DNA of 64,000 nt from JAICMB01 sp035295125 (GCA_035295125.1 DATGJP010000042.1:94870-158869), one strand, 5' to 3'. Numbered from the stretch's first letter, positions 17,900-26,468 are shown. Notes: a model not told the origin generated them from the letters alone. Numbers and translations are program-made.

Positions 17900-20314
17900 T
17901 CAACGTCCTGCCGCATTACAGGCGTGACGAGTGGCGATAGCGCAGGCTGCCACTGTGATCAGGGATAGAACGACGGCGGACAGGAACATGGTGCCGAGAT
18001 CGGCGGTGACTCCGGGTATGACACTGCGCAGTGAGCCGGTGAGCTGCAGGGTAAGGGGTGATCCGAGGGCCAGGCCGGCCAGAGCGATCAACATGCCTTC
18101 GCGGAGGACGGAATTTCTGATTCGGGCGGGCGTGGCTCCCAACGCGATGCGGATCGCGATTTCCTGTTTACGTTGCGCGATCGACTGTGCGATCAGACCA
18201 TACAGCCCGATGGCAGCCAGGGCCAGGGCCAATAGACTAAAGCCCGTCACCCAGCCGGTGATCATGCGCTGTTCCCAGAGCGAGCGCGCCACGTGCTGGG
18301 TCATGGTTTGGGGGTTGTATAGCGAGAGGTCTTTGTCAATGGTTGCGAGCGTTTGTTCCATTGCCGCGAAGGTCCCGTTGCGAACCAACAGGGTGATGCG
18401 GCCGTTGTAATTTTGGAGCAAGGGGACGTACATCATCGGCACGGGTGCGCTGGTCAGGGCGCGAGATTTCGTGTCCGAGGCTACGCCTACCACTTCGAGG
18501 AGGCGTTGCTTTGACTCTAATGGGTCGGGCCAGGATATGCGCTTTCCGATGGCATTCTCGCGCGGCCAGAGAAGCTTCGCCAGGGAGTCGTTCACGATTG
18601 CAATCCGCGGAGCGGCTTCATCGTCGTGCGGGTTGAAATCGCGACCTGATTTGAGCGCCATTCCGAGGGTTCGGAAATAACCCGGCGAGAGAGTGTTGAT
18701 GTCGACTCGCAGGCCCAGTTCCATCTCGCGTCCGCGCAGAACCTCGGGCGGCGGTTCCTCGCCGGGATAGAAGATCGAGACGCGTCCGGGCCATTCTTCG
18801 GGAGGGACGGACGTGGCCAGGGCAGCCTGCGGCAGGCGATTGAGCAGTTCGCGATAGAACGCCCGGCCGCGCTGCTCGGAATAACCCTGAATGATTAGGT
18901 CGAGGGAGCTCATGGCGACGCTGCGGGTTTCGTAGCCGGGATTGTCCGTCATGACGCGGTAGAGATTGCGTGTGAGCACACCGGCTCCGGTGAGTAGAAC
19001 GAAGGAGAGCGTGACTTGCAGGATGACAAGGGTCCACTGGAGGCGCGACTGTCGGCGGGTTGCTCCGCGGCCCCCGTTCTTGAGAGTGGCGATGAGGTCG
19101 GCGGGAAGGGATCGCAGCGCAGGGGTCAGCGCGAAGAGCACTCCTGCGGCGATCGACACGGCGAGCGCGAACAGGGCCACGCGAAGGTCCAACTTTGCGT
19201 TCAATCGGTGCAGGACCGATCCGGGCCGTATGGCGGCCATCCATTGGGCGGTCCATTGCGACGTGATCACGCCCAAGGTTCCGGCGATGAGTGCGATCAG
19301 CATGCCCTCAGTGAGCAACTGGCGGACGATGCGTGCGCGGCCGGCTCCGAGGGCTTGTCTCAACGCGATTTCACGCTCGCGCTGGCGCGATCGCACGAGA
19401 AACAAGGCGGCGACATTGGTGCAGGCGATGAGGAGCAGCAAGGCGACGGATATTGCGAGAACGGCGACCAGGCGGCGAACTTCGGCGCGGTCGTCCGGCC
19501 CTAAGCCCACTCCGGGGATCACGGCGACGGTCCGGTTTGCATTCGTGAGGGGATAGGCAGTCGCGAGCTGCGCGGCGAGTGTCTTGATTTCGGCGCCGGC
19601 TTGTTGGATGGTGGCGCCGGGTTGGAGGCGTCCAAAGAAGTTGAGCCAGCCGGCGTTGCGGGAAGCGAGGATGGAAGACGATAGCCGGGGGATGGTCTGC
19701 TGGACGGTGGAGAGAGGCGCCCAGAGGTCGTAAGGTTGTCCGGTGACGGTGCCGGTGAAGCCTTCCGGCGCAATGCCGGCGATAGTGAACTGGTGGCCAT
19801 TCAGGGTGATGGAGGTCCCGACCGCTTGGGGATCGGCATGGAAACTCCGCTTCCAGAGGCTGTCGCTCAAGACGACCACAGGCGCCGCGGCAGGATGGTC
19901 ATCGGCGGGGCTGAGCAGGCGGCCGAGCGCGGGTTTGACCCGCAGCACTTCGAAATAATTGCCCGTGACGACGTCGCCGATGACGCGCAGCGCCATTTCG
20001 TGACGGAAGGCCATGGGGGCCGGGCAGTGAGCGGCAATGCCGGAGAATGTTCGTGCTCGATCGCGGTAATCGAGGTAATCGGGATAGCTGAGGTTGTCGA
20101 AGGAGTCGTTCGCCTGAATTCGATAAAAGGAAACCAGGCGGCTGGGGTCGGCAACGCCCGGCAAAGGACGAAGAAGGGCCGAATTGCCGACCACAAACAC
20201 CGAGGAGGCGGCTCCGATGCCGAGCGCTAAGGCCAATACGGCGACCGTGGTAAAGCCGGCATGCTTCCGCAGTTGGCGCAATCCGTAACGAATATCGAAG
20301 AGCACGTCGCTCAT
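17900..20314 (-). CDS. ADOP-family permease (3 of 4)
   Basis: About 804 residues from the ATG at 20314 (MSDVLFDIRYGLRQLRKHAG), which matches the usual short ADOP N-terminus. The frame also permits a TTG at 20386, which would add 24 residues unlike the family. Two MacB periplasmic-core/FtsX modules are visible: TM1 in FTTVAVLALALGIGAASS, a TM cluster with ISVALLLLIACTNVAALFLV, and the loops EIALRQALGAG and EIAIRIALGA. No clear SD precedes either start. There is no ATPase partner nearby. It is transcribed leftward, away from the small secreted protein gene. Confidence 0.87.
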   Translation of the reverse strand: MSDVLFDIRYGLRQLRKHAGFTTVAVLALALGIGAASSVFVVGNSALLRPLPGVADPSRLVSFYRIQANDSFDNLSYPDYLDYRDRARTFSGIAAHCPAPMAFRHEMALRVIGDVVTGNYFEVLRVKPALGRLLSPADDHPAAAPVVVLSDSLWKRSFHADPQAVGTSITLNGHQFTIAGIAPEGFTGTVTGQPYDLWAPLSTVQQTIPRLSSSILASRNAGWLNFFGRLQPGATIQQAGAEIKTLAAQLATAYPLTNANRTVAVIPGVGLGPDDRAEVRRLVAVLAISVALLLLIACTNVAALFLVRSRQREREIALRQALGAGRARIVRQLLTEGMLIALIAGTLGVITSQWTAQWMAAIRPGSVLHRLNAKLDLRVALFALAVSIAAGVLFALTPALRSLPADLIATLKNGGRGATRRQSRLQWTLVILQVTLSFVLLTGAGVLTRNLYRVMTDNPGYETRSVAMSSLDLIIQGYSEQRGRAFYRELLNRLPQAALATSVPPEEWPGRVSIFYPGEEPPPEVLRGREMELGLRVDINTLSPGYFRTLGMALKSGRDFNPHDDEAAPRIAIVNDSLAKLLWPRENAIGKRISWPDPLESKQRLLEVVGVASDTKSRALTSAPVPMMYVPLLQNYNGRITLLVRNGTFAAMEQTLATIDKDLSLYNPQTMTQHVARSLWEQRMITGWVTGFSLLALALAAIGLYGLIAQSIAQRKQEIAIRIALGATPARIRNSVLREGMLIALAGLALGSPLTLQLTGSLRSVIPGVTADLGTMFLSAVVLSLITVAACAIATRHACNAAGR

Positions 20315-20416
20315 ATCGGGAAAGTCGGTCGAAAGCGGCGTGGTGTTAACAGTCCTTTGATAGATTAGGTGGATCGTGAAAGTCAAAAGGCGTCAGCCAT
20401 GGGCTGCGAGGGCGCC

Positions 20417-20863
20417 CTAAAAACCGGTTGAAGGCGGCGCTACCTGAGTGGAGCTGGTTTTTTCGGTCCAGTAGGGCTGGCCGGCGTCATCGCGGAGGTA
20501 GATGGTGGTGTCGCCGGTCCTCACTTCGCGAGCCAGGATGATATCCATGCCGCTGGATTTCACGCGCGAGCCGATGATGTGAATCTCGTCTCCGCGATTC
20601 AATTTCAGGTCGAAATCTTTGAGATATTCGAGCGGGGCCAGATAAACGTCGTAATTCTGCTGCTTCTCGGTTTTGACGACGACGTGACGCCCCGGTAAAG
20701 CGTTGGGGTGCTCGACATCACGAACGGTTTGCACCACGACCGTCGTGCTGATTACCGTGTTGGGATCGTAGCGGGGTTCCTGGTCCGAAGCGGCGACGGC
20801 TGCGGCAGAATGAATGGCTACTGCACCGGCAATCAAGGAGATAGCGAGTAGGAATCGCGACAT
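20417..20863 (-). CDS. Small secreted protein of unknown function
   Basis: 148 residues with a clear signal peptide (MSRFLLAISLIAGAVAIHSAAAVAA). The mature part is beta-rich with alternating patterns (VISTTVVVQTV, HVVVKTEKQQNYDVYLAP, GDEIHIIGSRV, MDIILAREV) that suggest a small OB-like or SH3-like barrel, possibly envelope-located. The ATG is supported by AAGGGG four bases upstream. It is divergent from the histidine leader with 68 bp between starts. It resembles no family I can name with confidence. Confidence 0.65.
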   Translation of the reverse strand: MSRFLLAISLIAGAVAIHSAAAVAASDQEPRYDPNTVISTTVVVQTVRDVEHPNALPGRHVVVKTEKQQNYDVYLAPLEYLKDFDLKLNRGDEIHIIGSRVKSSGMDIILAREVRTGDTTIYLRDDAGQPYWTEKTSSTQVAPPSTGF

Positions 20864-20917
20864 ACCCCTTGTTCCGATTGGGCTTACATCTCCATTATGG
20901 CGTGTTGGGAAGGATGA

Positions 20918-20923
20918 TACAAT
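20918..20923 (+). promoter_or_regulatory. Possible -10 element for the his leader
   Basis: TACAAT matches the TATAAT consensus in five of six positions and ends 8 bases before the leader ATG. If real, transcription would start almost at the leader ATG, so the leader peptide would be translated from a nearly leaderless message; no SD is seen before it. No good -35 hexamer is visible at the usual distance. Confidence 0.35.
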
Positions 20924-20931
20924 CGGGATTC

Positions 20932-20985
20932 ATGCTCGTTCACGCCCATCATCACCATACGCACCGGTGTCGGGCAGCGGTCTGA
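20932..20985 (+). CDS. hisL: Histidine operon leader peptide (HisL-like)
   Basis: A 17-codon reading frame, ATG to TGA, encodes MLVHAHHHHTHRCRAAV, with six His in eight positions (codons 4-11). It lies 73 bases upstream of hisI on the same strand and is followed by an intrinsic terminator. A His-rich leader in this position is the defining element of transcription attenuation in enterobacterial his operons: ribosome stalling at His codons when charged tRNA-His is scarce prevents the terminator from forming. Seen in the sequence are the peptide, its position and the terminator. Attenuation itself is inference. It is far too short for standard ORF calling. Confidence 0.8.
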   Translation: MLVHAHHHHTHRCRAAV

Positions 20986-21013
20986 CGAGCTTCCAAGGCT
21001 AAAGATCGACAGC

Positions 21014-21047
21014 AGCCCGCCCGAGGGATGGCGGGCTTTTTCATTTT
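21014..21047 (+). terminator. his attenuator: intrinsic terminator before hisI
   Basis: AGCCCGCC (21014-21021), loop CGAGGGAT, GGCGGGCT (21030-21037), then TTTTTCATTTTT. This is an 8-bp GC-rich stem with a U-tract, ending 12 bases before the hisI ATG. TCGGGC at 20970-20975, inside leader codons 13-15, is complementary to GCCCGA at 21019-21024 in the terminator's left arm and loop. An alternative antiterminator is therefore possible. Weaker GCCC/GGGC pairing (20944-20947 with 20972-20975) could sequester that segment when the leader is freely translated. Confidence 0.75.
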
Positions 21048-21058
21048 TGCGCACACAT

Positions 21059-21430
21059 ATGGATTTGGATTTCAGCAAGCTGGGCGGGTTGATTACGGCG
21101 GTGATTCAGGACCACGTTTCCGGACGGGTTTTGATGGTCGGCTTCATGAACGAAGAGGCTTTCCGCAAGACGGTGGACACGGGGTTCGCCACCTTCTATA
21201 GCCGGTCGCGGAATAAGTTGTGGCTGAAGGGCGAGACTTCGGGTCACCGGCTGGTGGTCAAAGAGATTTCGACCGATTGCGACAAGGACGCGTTGCTCGT
21301 CCAGGTGGAGGCGTTGGGGCCAGGCGTTTGCCATGAGGGTTATCAGAGCTGCTTCTTTCGGAGGTTGGAAGACGGCGAGTGGAAGGTGACCGAAGAACGC
21401 GCGTACGATCCGGGGAAGGTCTACCAATGA
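21059..21430 (+). CDS. hisI: Phosphoribosyl-AMP cyclohydrolase
   Basis: 123 residues from the ATG at 21059 (MDLDFSKLGGLITAVIQD); an in-frame TTG at 21047 lies inside the terminator U-tract and is rejected. It opens the purine ring of PR-AMP, the third step of histidine synthesis. The metal site motif DCDKDALL and the Cys pair VCHEGYQSCFFR are present. It is the monofunctional form: the HisE pyrophosphohydrolase domain found fused in enterobacteria is absent, and no hisE gene occurs in the window. First gene of the his operon; its TGA overlaps the hisG ATG (ATGA). No SD is visible, as the attenuator leaves no room for one. Confidence 0.93.
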   Translation: MDLDFSKLGGLITAVIQDHVSGRVLMVGFMNEEAFRKTVDTGFATFYSRSRNKLWLKGETSGHRLVVKEISTDCDKDALLVQVEALGPGVCHEGYQSCFFRRLEDGEWKVTEERAYDPGKVYQ

Positions 21431-22305
21431 GCGCGCCGAAGCTGAAGCTCGGCATTCCCAAAGGGAGCCTGGAGAATGCCACGATCGACCTGTTTCGGCG
21501 CGCGGGTTTCAACATTACGACGAGTTCGCGGTCGTATTTTCCGGCAATCGACGATCCCGAGATTGAGTGCATGCTGATTCGGGCGCAGGAGATGGCACGC
21601 TATGTCGAGGACGGAGTACTGGATGCCGGTCTGACGGGGCACGATTGGGTGCAGGAGTCGGCGGCGCAGGTTCAGACGGTGGCCGATCTCATCTACGCCA
21701 AGCAGAGCTTCGGGAAAGTTCGCTGGGTGCTGGCCGTGCCCGAGGCTTCGCCGTTCTATTCGGTGAAGGATCTGGAGGGTAAGATCATCGCCACGGAGCT
21801 GGTGGCGGCCACCAAGCGCTACCTGGAAGCCAATGGCGTGCGCGCAAAAGTGGAGTTTAGCTGGGGCGCAACCGAGGTGAAGCCGCCGGAGCTTGCCGAT
21901 GCCATCGTCGAGGTGACGGAAACCGGGTCGTCGCTGCGGGCCAATAAGCTGCGGATTGTGGAGACGGTGTTGGAATCGAACACGCAGTTGATCGCGAACC
22001 TGCAGTCGTGGGAAAACGAGTGGAAGCGGCGCAAGCTGGAAGACATCAGGATGCTTCTGGAGGGTGCGATCAATGCGCTGGGGAAGGTCGGCCTGATGCT
22101 GAACGTTGAGAAGCAAAATCTGCCGGCGGTGTTGGGCATTTTGCCCGCCCTGAAGAAGCCCACGATTTCGCACTTGAGCGATGAGGACTGGCTGGCGGTA
22201 CACACGATTCTGGATGAATCGACGGTGCGCACCATCATTCCGAGGCTGAAAGAGGCGGGTGCGCAGGGAATCGTCGAGTATCCGCTCAACAAGATTGTGA
22301 TGTGA
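21427..22305 (+). CDS. hisG: ATP phosphoribosyltransferase, long form
   Basis: 292 residues from the ATG at 21427, which overlaps the hisI stop. It catalyses the first committed step, ATP plus PRPP to PR-ATP. KLKLGIPKGSLENATIDLF at the N-terminus and DAGLTGHDWV are typical. The length and C-terminal ~75 residues (AINALGKVGLMLNVEK onward, SDEDWLAVHTIL) correspond to the regulatory ACT-like domain of the long HisG type. That form is feedback-inhibited by histidine and needs no HisZ. Its stop overlaps the hisD start. Confidence 0.93.
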   Translation: MSAPKLKLGIPKGSLENATIDLFRRAGFNITTSSRSYFPAIDDPEIECMLIRAQEMARYVEDGVLDAGLTGHDWVQESAAQVQTVADLIYAKQSFGKVRWVLAVPEASPFYSVKDLEGKIIATELVAATKRYLEANGVRAKVEFSWGATEVKPPELADAIVEVTETGSSLRANKLRIVETVLESNTQLIANLQSWENEWKRRKLEDIRMLLEGAINALGKVGLMLNVEKQNLPAVLGILPALKKPTISHLSDEDWLAVHTILDESTVRTIIPRLKEAGAQGIVEYPLNKIVM

Positions 22306-23534
22306 GCATGCTGCGGATTATTCAGAGTTCAGAAGCAGATGAGCTGATCACGCGGAAAGCGGTACGGCTTTCGGAAGCGGAAGCGGTGGTTGCGCCGATC
22401 CTCGAAGCGATCCGGACGCGAGGCGACGCGGCGCTCCTGGAATATGCCCGCAAGTTCGACGGATTTGAGGGCACGTCGGTGAAGATGGCTGCGACTCATA
22501 CTTCGGCGCGCCCGGAATTTATCGAGGCTTTGCGGGTTGCTGCGGAGAACATTCGGGAATATGCGTGCCTGCAGATGCCGCGGGAATCGGTGGCGGCTTT
22601 CCCAGACGGGCGGCGGCTGGGGCACATTGTGCGCCCGCTCGATTCGATGGGGGCGTACATTCCGGCGGGTCGCTATCCGCTGCCGTCGACGCTTTTGATG
22701 ACGGTGATTCCGGCACAGGTGGCGGGCGTCGCTCGGATTTGTGTGGCCTGTCCGCGGCCCAGTCCCGAAACCTTGGCGACCTTCGAGTTCCTGGGCGGCG
22801 GGCGGATGTTCCAGATGGGTGGAGCGCAGGCGATTGCGGCGTTCGCGTTCGGGACCGAAACGGTGCCGAGGGTGGATCGGATCGTGGGGCCGGGAAATAT
22901 CTATGTTGCGGCTGCTAAGAAGCTGTTGGCGGGCGAGGTGGGGATCGATTTCGTGGCGGGTCCGACCGAAATCGTGATCATTGCGCAGGAAGGCGATCCG
23001 CGGCACCTCGCGGCGGACATGCTGGCGCAGGCGGAACACGATGTGGAGGCGTCGGCGATTCTGTTGACGACTTCAGCGGCTTTGGCGGAGGCGGTGGTGC
23101 TAGAGGTTGAGCGCCAGCTTCAAACTTTGTCGACGGCGGCGGTGGCTCGCGAGGCGATTCGAAAGAATAGCGCGGTGGTGCTGGTGCGATCGCTGGATGA
23201 GGCAGTGGAGATTTCGAACCGGCTGGCGCCCGAGCACCTGGCCATCGCGGATGCGGGTCTCTTGGCAGGGATTCGCAACGCCGGGAGCGTGTTTATCGGG
23301 CCGAGCAGCCCGGAGGCGGCGGGCGACTATGCCTCGGGGCCGAATCATGTGCTGCCGACTTCGGGGGCTGCGCGGATACGTGGCGGCTTGTCGGCGGCGG
23401 ATTTCGTTAAGGTGATCTCGATTCAGGAACTGTCGCACGAAGCGTTGTGCCGGCTGGCTCCTGCGATCACGACGCTGGCGCGGGCGGAAGGCCTGGAGGC
23501 ACACGCGCGTTCGGTGGAGGTGCGGGTTGGGTAA
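22302..23534 (+). CDS. hisD: Histidinol dehydrogenase
   Basis: 410 residues from GTG 22302 (GTGA overlap with the hisG stop); an ATG at 22308 is an equally possible start. It oxidises L-histidinol to L-histidine in two NAD-dependent steps. Catalytic and zinc residues are visible: the QAEHD pair of Zn ligands, the Glu-His pair in RLAPEHLAIAD, the Asp in AAGDYASGPNHVLP, and the C-terminal His in GLEAHARSV. GPGNIYVAAAKKL is the family signature. Full length for the family. Confidence 0.94.
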   Translation: MSMLRIIQSSEADELITRKAVRLSEAEAVVAPILEAIRTRGDAALLEYARKFDGFEGTSVKMAATHTSARPEFIEALRVAAENIREYACLQMPRESVAAFPDGRRLGHIVRPLDSMGAYIPAGRYPLPSTLLMTVIPAQVAGVARICVACPRPSPETLATFEFLGGGRMFQMGGAQAIAAFAFGTETVPRVDRIVGPGNIYVAAAKKLLAGEVGIDFVAGPTEIVIIAQEGDPRHLAADMLAQAEHDVEASAILLTTSAALAEAVVLEVERQLQTLSTAAVAREAIRKNSAVVLVRSLDEAVEISNRLAPEHLAIADAGLLAGIRNAGSVFIGPSSPEAAGDYASGPNHVLPTSGAARIRGGLSAADFVKVISIQELSHEALCRLAPAITTLARAEGLEAHARSVEVRVG

Positions 23535-24606
23535 GTCAAGGTTGGAGTTCCCGGTCGGTGTTTTGCAGCCTCGCGAGGCGGTGCTTCGGATGGCGCCTTA
23601 CTCGCCGCCGACGGGCGGGCGCACGGGCAAGTTGCGGCTGGATTTTAACGAGAACACGGTGGGTGCGTCGCCGCGCGTGATCGAGGCGCTGCGGAAGCAT
23701 CTCACAGGCGAACAGCTTTCGATTTATCCCGAGTACGGAGCGGCGAAGGAGCGATTTGCGGAGTTTTTCGGCGTCGAGCCGGATGACTTCGTACTGACGA
23801 ACGGCACTGACGAAGCGATCCAGGTGCTGATCAATACCTACATCGATGACGGCGATGAGGTAATCATGCTGCAGCCGTCGTACGCGATGTACAAGTTTTA
23901 CGCCGAACTGGCCGGGGCGACGATTCGGGAGATTCCGTATCGGCGCGAGAAGCTGGCGTTTCCGCTTGAAGAACTGGTGGACGCAATCGGACCGCAGACG
24001 AAGGCGGTTCTGATTTCGAATCCGAACAATCCGACCGGGACGGGGACAACGCGCGCGAACCTGGAGAAGATTCTGGATGCGGCCATGAATGCGGCGGTTT
24101 TGGTGGACGAGGCGTACTACGAGTTTTCGGGCGTCACGGCGCTGGGATTGATCAATGACCGGCCGAATCTTTTCGTGAGCCGCACGTTTTCGAAGGTGTA
24201 TGGAATGGCGGCTATGCGGCTGGGGTGCCTGTTCTCGCAAAGCGGCAACGTAGAGTTTCTGCACAAGGCGCAGTCGCCTTATAGCGTCAATACGGCGGCG
24301 ACAATTGCGGCTTTGGCGGCCATTGCCGATCGGGGATATGTCGAGCAGTACGTCGGTGAGGCGCTGGCGGCTCGCGAGGTGCTTTATGTCGGCCTCGAAA
24401 AGCTTGGGATTCCATACTACGAGAGCCAGGCTAATTTTGTGTTGTTCGAGGCGGGCAAGCGGGCGATTCCGATTCGCGATGAGCTGCGGGCGCGGGGTGT
24501 GTTGGTGCGGGACCGCAGCTACGAAATCGCGGGCTGCGTTCGAGTGACGGTAGGAACGCGGAGCCAGATGCGGCATTTCCTTTCGGAACTGGAGGCGATT
24601 TGGTAG
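23527..24606 (+). CDS. hisC: Histidinol-phosphate aminotransferase
   Basis: Up to 359 residues. A class II PLP aminotransferase that converts imidazole-acetol phosphate to histidinol phosphate. LDFNENTVGASP, DEYYEF-like VDEAYYEFSG and SNPNNPTGTG are present, and Lys223 in SRTFSKVYGMAAMR should bind PLP. The start is uncertain: TTG 23527 gives an 8-bp overlap with hisD, while TTG 23542, GTG 23581 or ATG 23590 would give shorter products. None has a convincing SD. The family normally has about 15-25 residues before LDFNEN, so one of the first two is most likely. Confidence 0.92.
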   Translation: MGKSRLEFPVGVLQPREAVLRMAPYSPPTGGRTGKLRLDFNENTVGASPRVIEALRKHLTGEQLSIYPEYGAAKERFAEFFGVEPDDFVLTNGTDEAIQVLINTYIDDGDEVIMLQPSYAMYKFYAELAGATIREIPYRREKLAFPLEELVDAIGPQTKAVLISNPNNPTGTGTTRANLEKILDAAMNAAVLVDEAYYEFSGVTALGLINDRPNLFVSRTFSKVYGMAAMRLGCLFSQSGNVEFLHKAQSPYSVNTAATIAALAAIADRGYVEQYVGEALAAREVLYVGLEKLGIPYYESQANFVLFEAGKRAIPIRDELRARGVLVRDRSYEIAGCVRVTVGTRSQMRHFLSELEAIW

Positions 24607-25256
24607 ACGGGGCGGTTCTGGTCTTCGATATGGATGGAGTGCTGGTAGACCCGACGGAATCGTATCGCGAGACGATTATTCGAACGGTGGAGCACTTCAC
24701 CGGGAAACGAATCACACACGCGTTGATTCAGGATTATAAGAACGGCGGCGGCTGGAACAACGATTGGGCGCTGTCGCAGCGGATCTGCTCGGATCTGGGA
24801 GTGGAGGTCTCGTACGACGCGGTTGCGGAGTACTTTGAGGATCTGTTTCTCAACGAGGGAATGATTCATCGGGAGCGATGGCTTCCGAGGAGCGGGCTGA
24901 TTCAGGATCTGGGGCGTGACTGCACGCTCGCGATTTTTACCGGCCGCCCGCAGCTTCATGCGAGCCTTACGCTGAAGCGGGAGGGCTGCTTTGAGTGCTT
25001 CCACATTGTCACGTCGGACGATGTAGAGAATCATAAGCCGCATCCGGAGGGGCTGCTGAAGATTGCCGCGCTGCATCCCGGGCGGAAGTTGGTGTATGTC
25101 GGAGACACCGTGGACGATGCGCGAAGTGCCCGGGCAGCAGGTGTGCCGTTCATTGGAATTGCCGCGGCGGAGGTTCCCAATCGGGAGAAGTTGATCGGGC
25201 TATTCGAGGCCGAGGGAGCTGTTCGCATTCTTGAAAACGTCAATGAGATCCGCTAA
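24600..25256 (+). CDS. HAD-superfamily hydrolase in the his operon, candidate histidinol-phosphatase
   Basis: 218 residues from TTG 24600, supported by GGAGG four bases upstream; any later start would remove the catalytic motif. HAD motif I is FDMDGVL (Asp10, Asp12). IFTGRP is motif II, the Lys in VENHKPHPEG is motif III, and GDTVDDARSA is motif IV. The cap region between residues 20 and 95 makes it a subfamily IA enzyme. It sits between hisC and hisB, overlapping both. No hisN, PHP-type hisK or bifunctional HisB phosphatase domain is present, so it is a strong positional candidate for removing phosphate from histidinol phosphate. That role is inference. Confidence 0.85.
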   Translation: MVDGAVLVFDMDGVLVDPTESYRETIIRTVEHFTGKRITHALIQDYKNGGGWNNDWALSQRICSDLGVEVSYDAVAEYFEDLFLNEGMIHRERWLPRSGLIQDLGRDCTLAIFTGRPQLHASLTLKREGCFECFHIVTSDDVENHKPHPEGLLKIAALHPGRKLVYVGDTVDDARSARAAGVPFIGIAAAEVPNREKLIGLFEAEGAVRILENVNEIR

Positions 25257-25830
25257 TATCCGGCGCGACACGAAGGAGACGCAGATCGCGGGGACGCTGC
25301 GCATCGATGGCCGGGGGAAATACGAGATTTCGACCGGTATACGGTTTCTCGACCATATGCTGGAGTTGTTTGCTAAGCATGGCGGGTTCGATTTGACTTT
25401 AATGGCGCACGGTGATTTGGATGTGGATCAGCACCACACCGTGGAGGACGTCGGGATTGTGCTGGGGCAGTTGGTTTCGAAGGCGCTCGGGGATCGGAAA
25501 GGGATCAATCGGGCCGGATATTTCGTGCTGCCTATGGATGAGACGCTGGCGGTGGTGGCGTTGGACCTGGGGGGCCGCCCGGCTCTGGTGTACAAAGATA
25601 AAGTCAAGGTGCGATTGGTTGGGGATTTGCAAACCGAACTGGTCGAGGATTTCTTCGGCGGTTTTGTGAATCACGCAGGCGCGAATCTGCACGCGAAGGT
25701 CTTGTACGGGCGGTCGAATCACCACAAGATTGAGGCGATCTTCAAGTGTTTCGCCCGGGCACTGCGGTATGCGTGTTCGAAAGACTCGCGGCTTAAGGAT
25801 CAGTTGCCCTCGACAAAGGGGCTGCTATGA
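25243..25830 (+). CDS. hisB: Imidazoleglycerol-phosphate dehydratase
   Basis: 195 residues from the ATG at 25243, which overlaps the HAD gene by 14 bases; a TTG at 25231 is rejected. It dehydrates IGP to imidazole-acetol phosphate. The manganese-binding His clusters are visible as FLDHM, DQHHTVED, FVNHAG and GRSNHHKIEA. It is the monofunctional form without the N-terminal HAD phosphatase domain seen in enteric HisB, which fits a separate phosphatase encoded just upstream. Its TGA overlaps the hisH ATG. Confidence 0.94.
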   Translation: MRSANIRRDTKETQIAGTLRIDGRGKYEISTGIRFLDHMLELFAKHGGFDLTLMAHGDLDVDQHHTVEDVGIVLGQLVSKALGDRKGINRAGYFVLPMDETLAVVALDLGGRPALVYKDKVKVRLVGDLQTELVEDFFGGFVNHAGANLHAKVLYGRSNHHKIEAIFKCFARALRYACSKDSRLKDQLPSTKGLL

Positions 25831-26468
25831 CGGCGTCCAAAGATCGGCTAAAGCCGGCGTCACCCATCAGCATCCTGGATTACGGGGCGGGGAATTTACG
25901 GTCGGTGGAGAATACACTGAGCGAGATTGGGGCCTTGTACGAGCTGGTGCGAACGCCGGAGGAAGTTCTGGCGGCCAGCGCTCTCATTTTCCCGGGAGTC
26001 GGGCATTTCGGCCAGATGATGCGGGCTCTTGATGAGATGCAGGTTCGGGGGGCGCTGCTGGATCGTATTCAATCGGGCGTGCCGGTGCTTGGGATTTGCC
26101 TTGGGTTGCAAGCTTTCTTCGCGGGAAGCGAGGAGGCTCCGGAGGTGCGCGGGTTGGGTGTTTTCCCCGAGAAGATTCGCCGGTTTCGGGGCGACGTGAG
26201 GATTCCGCATATGGGGTGGAATTCGCTCGAGCAGACATGCGAAACCGCCTGTTCTACCTTGCTGGCGAATCTGCCGGCGACGCCGTATGTTTATTTCGCG
26301 CACAGCTATTATGCTCCGGTTGTGGACGCCGCCGTCGCGACTTGTACGTACACGGTGACTTATACGGCAGTGATTGAGGCTGGGAATCTTTTCGGCGTGC
26401 AGTTCCATCCCGAGAAGTCGGGACCGCTGGGATTGCAGATCGTGAAGAACTTCGTCGAGCGATGCTAG
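25827..26468 (+). CDS. hisH: Imidazole glycerol phosphate synthase, glutaminase subunit
   Basis: 213 residues. Class I glutamine amidotransferase that releases ammonia for HisF. Cys91 in GICLGLQ and His194/Glu196 in FHPEKSG form the catalytic triad, and DYGAGNLRSV is the typical N-terminal strand-loop. An extension of about 13 residues precedes the usual start of the family (SISILDYG), but the ATGA overlap with hisB supports ATG 25827. It is coupled to hisF by a 7-base overlap, fitting the 1:1 HisH-HisF complex. Confidence 0.94.
   Translation: MTASKDRLKPASPISILDYGAGNLRSVENTLSEIGALYELVRTPEEVLAASALIFPGVGHFGQMMRALDEMQVRGALLDRIQSGVPVLGICLGLQAFFAGSEEAPEVRGLGVFPEKIRRFRGDVRIPHMGWNSLEQTCETACSTLLANLPATPYVYFAHSYYAPVVDAAVATCTYTVTYTAVIEAGNLFGVQFHPEKSGPLGLQIVKNFVERC

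Noticed and set aside
23536..24576. 346-residue minus-strand ORF
   Set aside because: It is antisense to hisC, Arg-rich, and without recognisable motifs.
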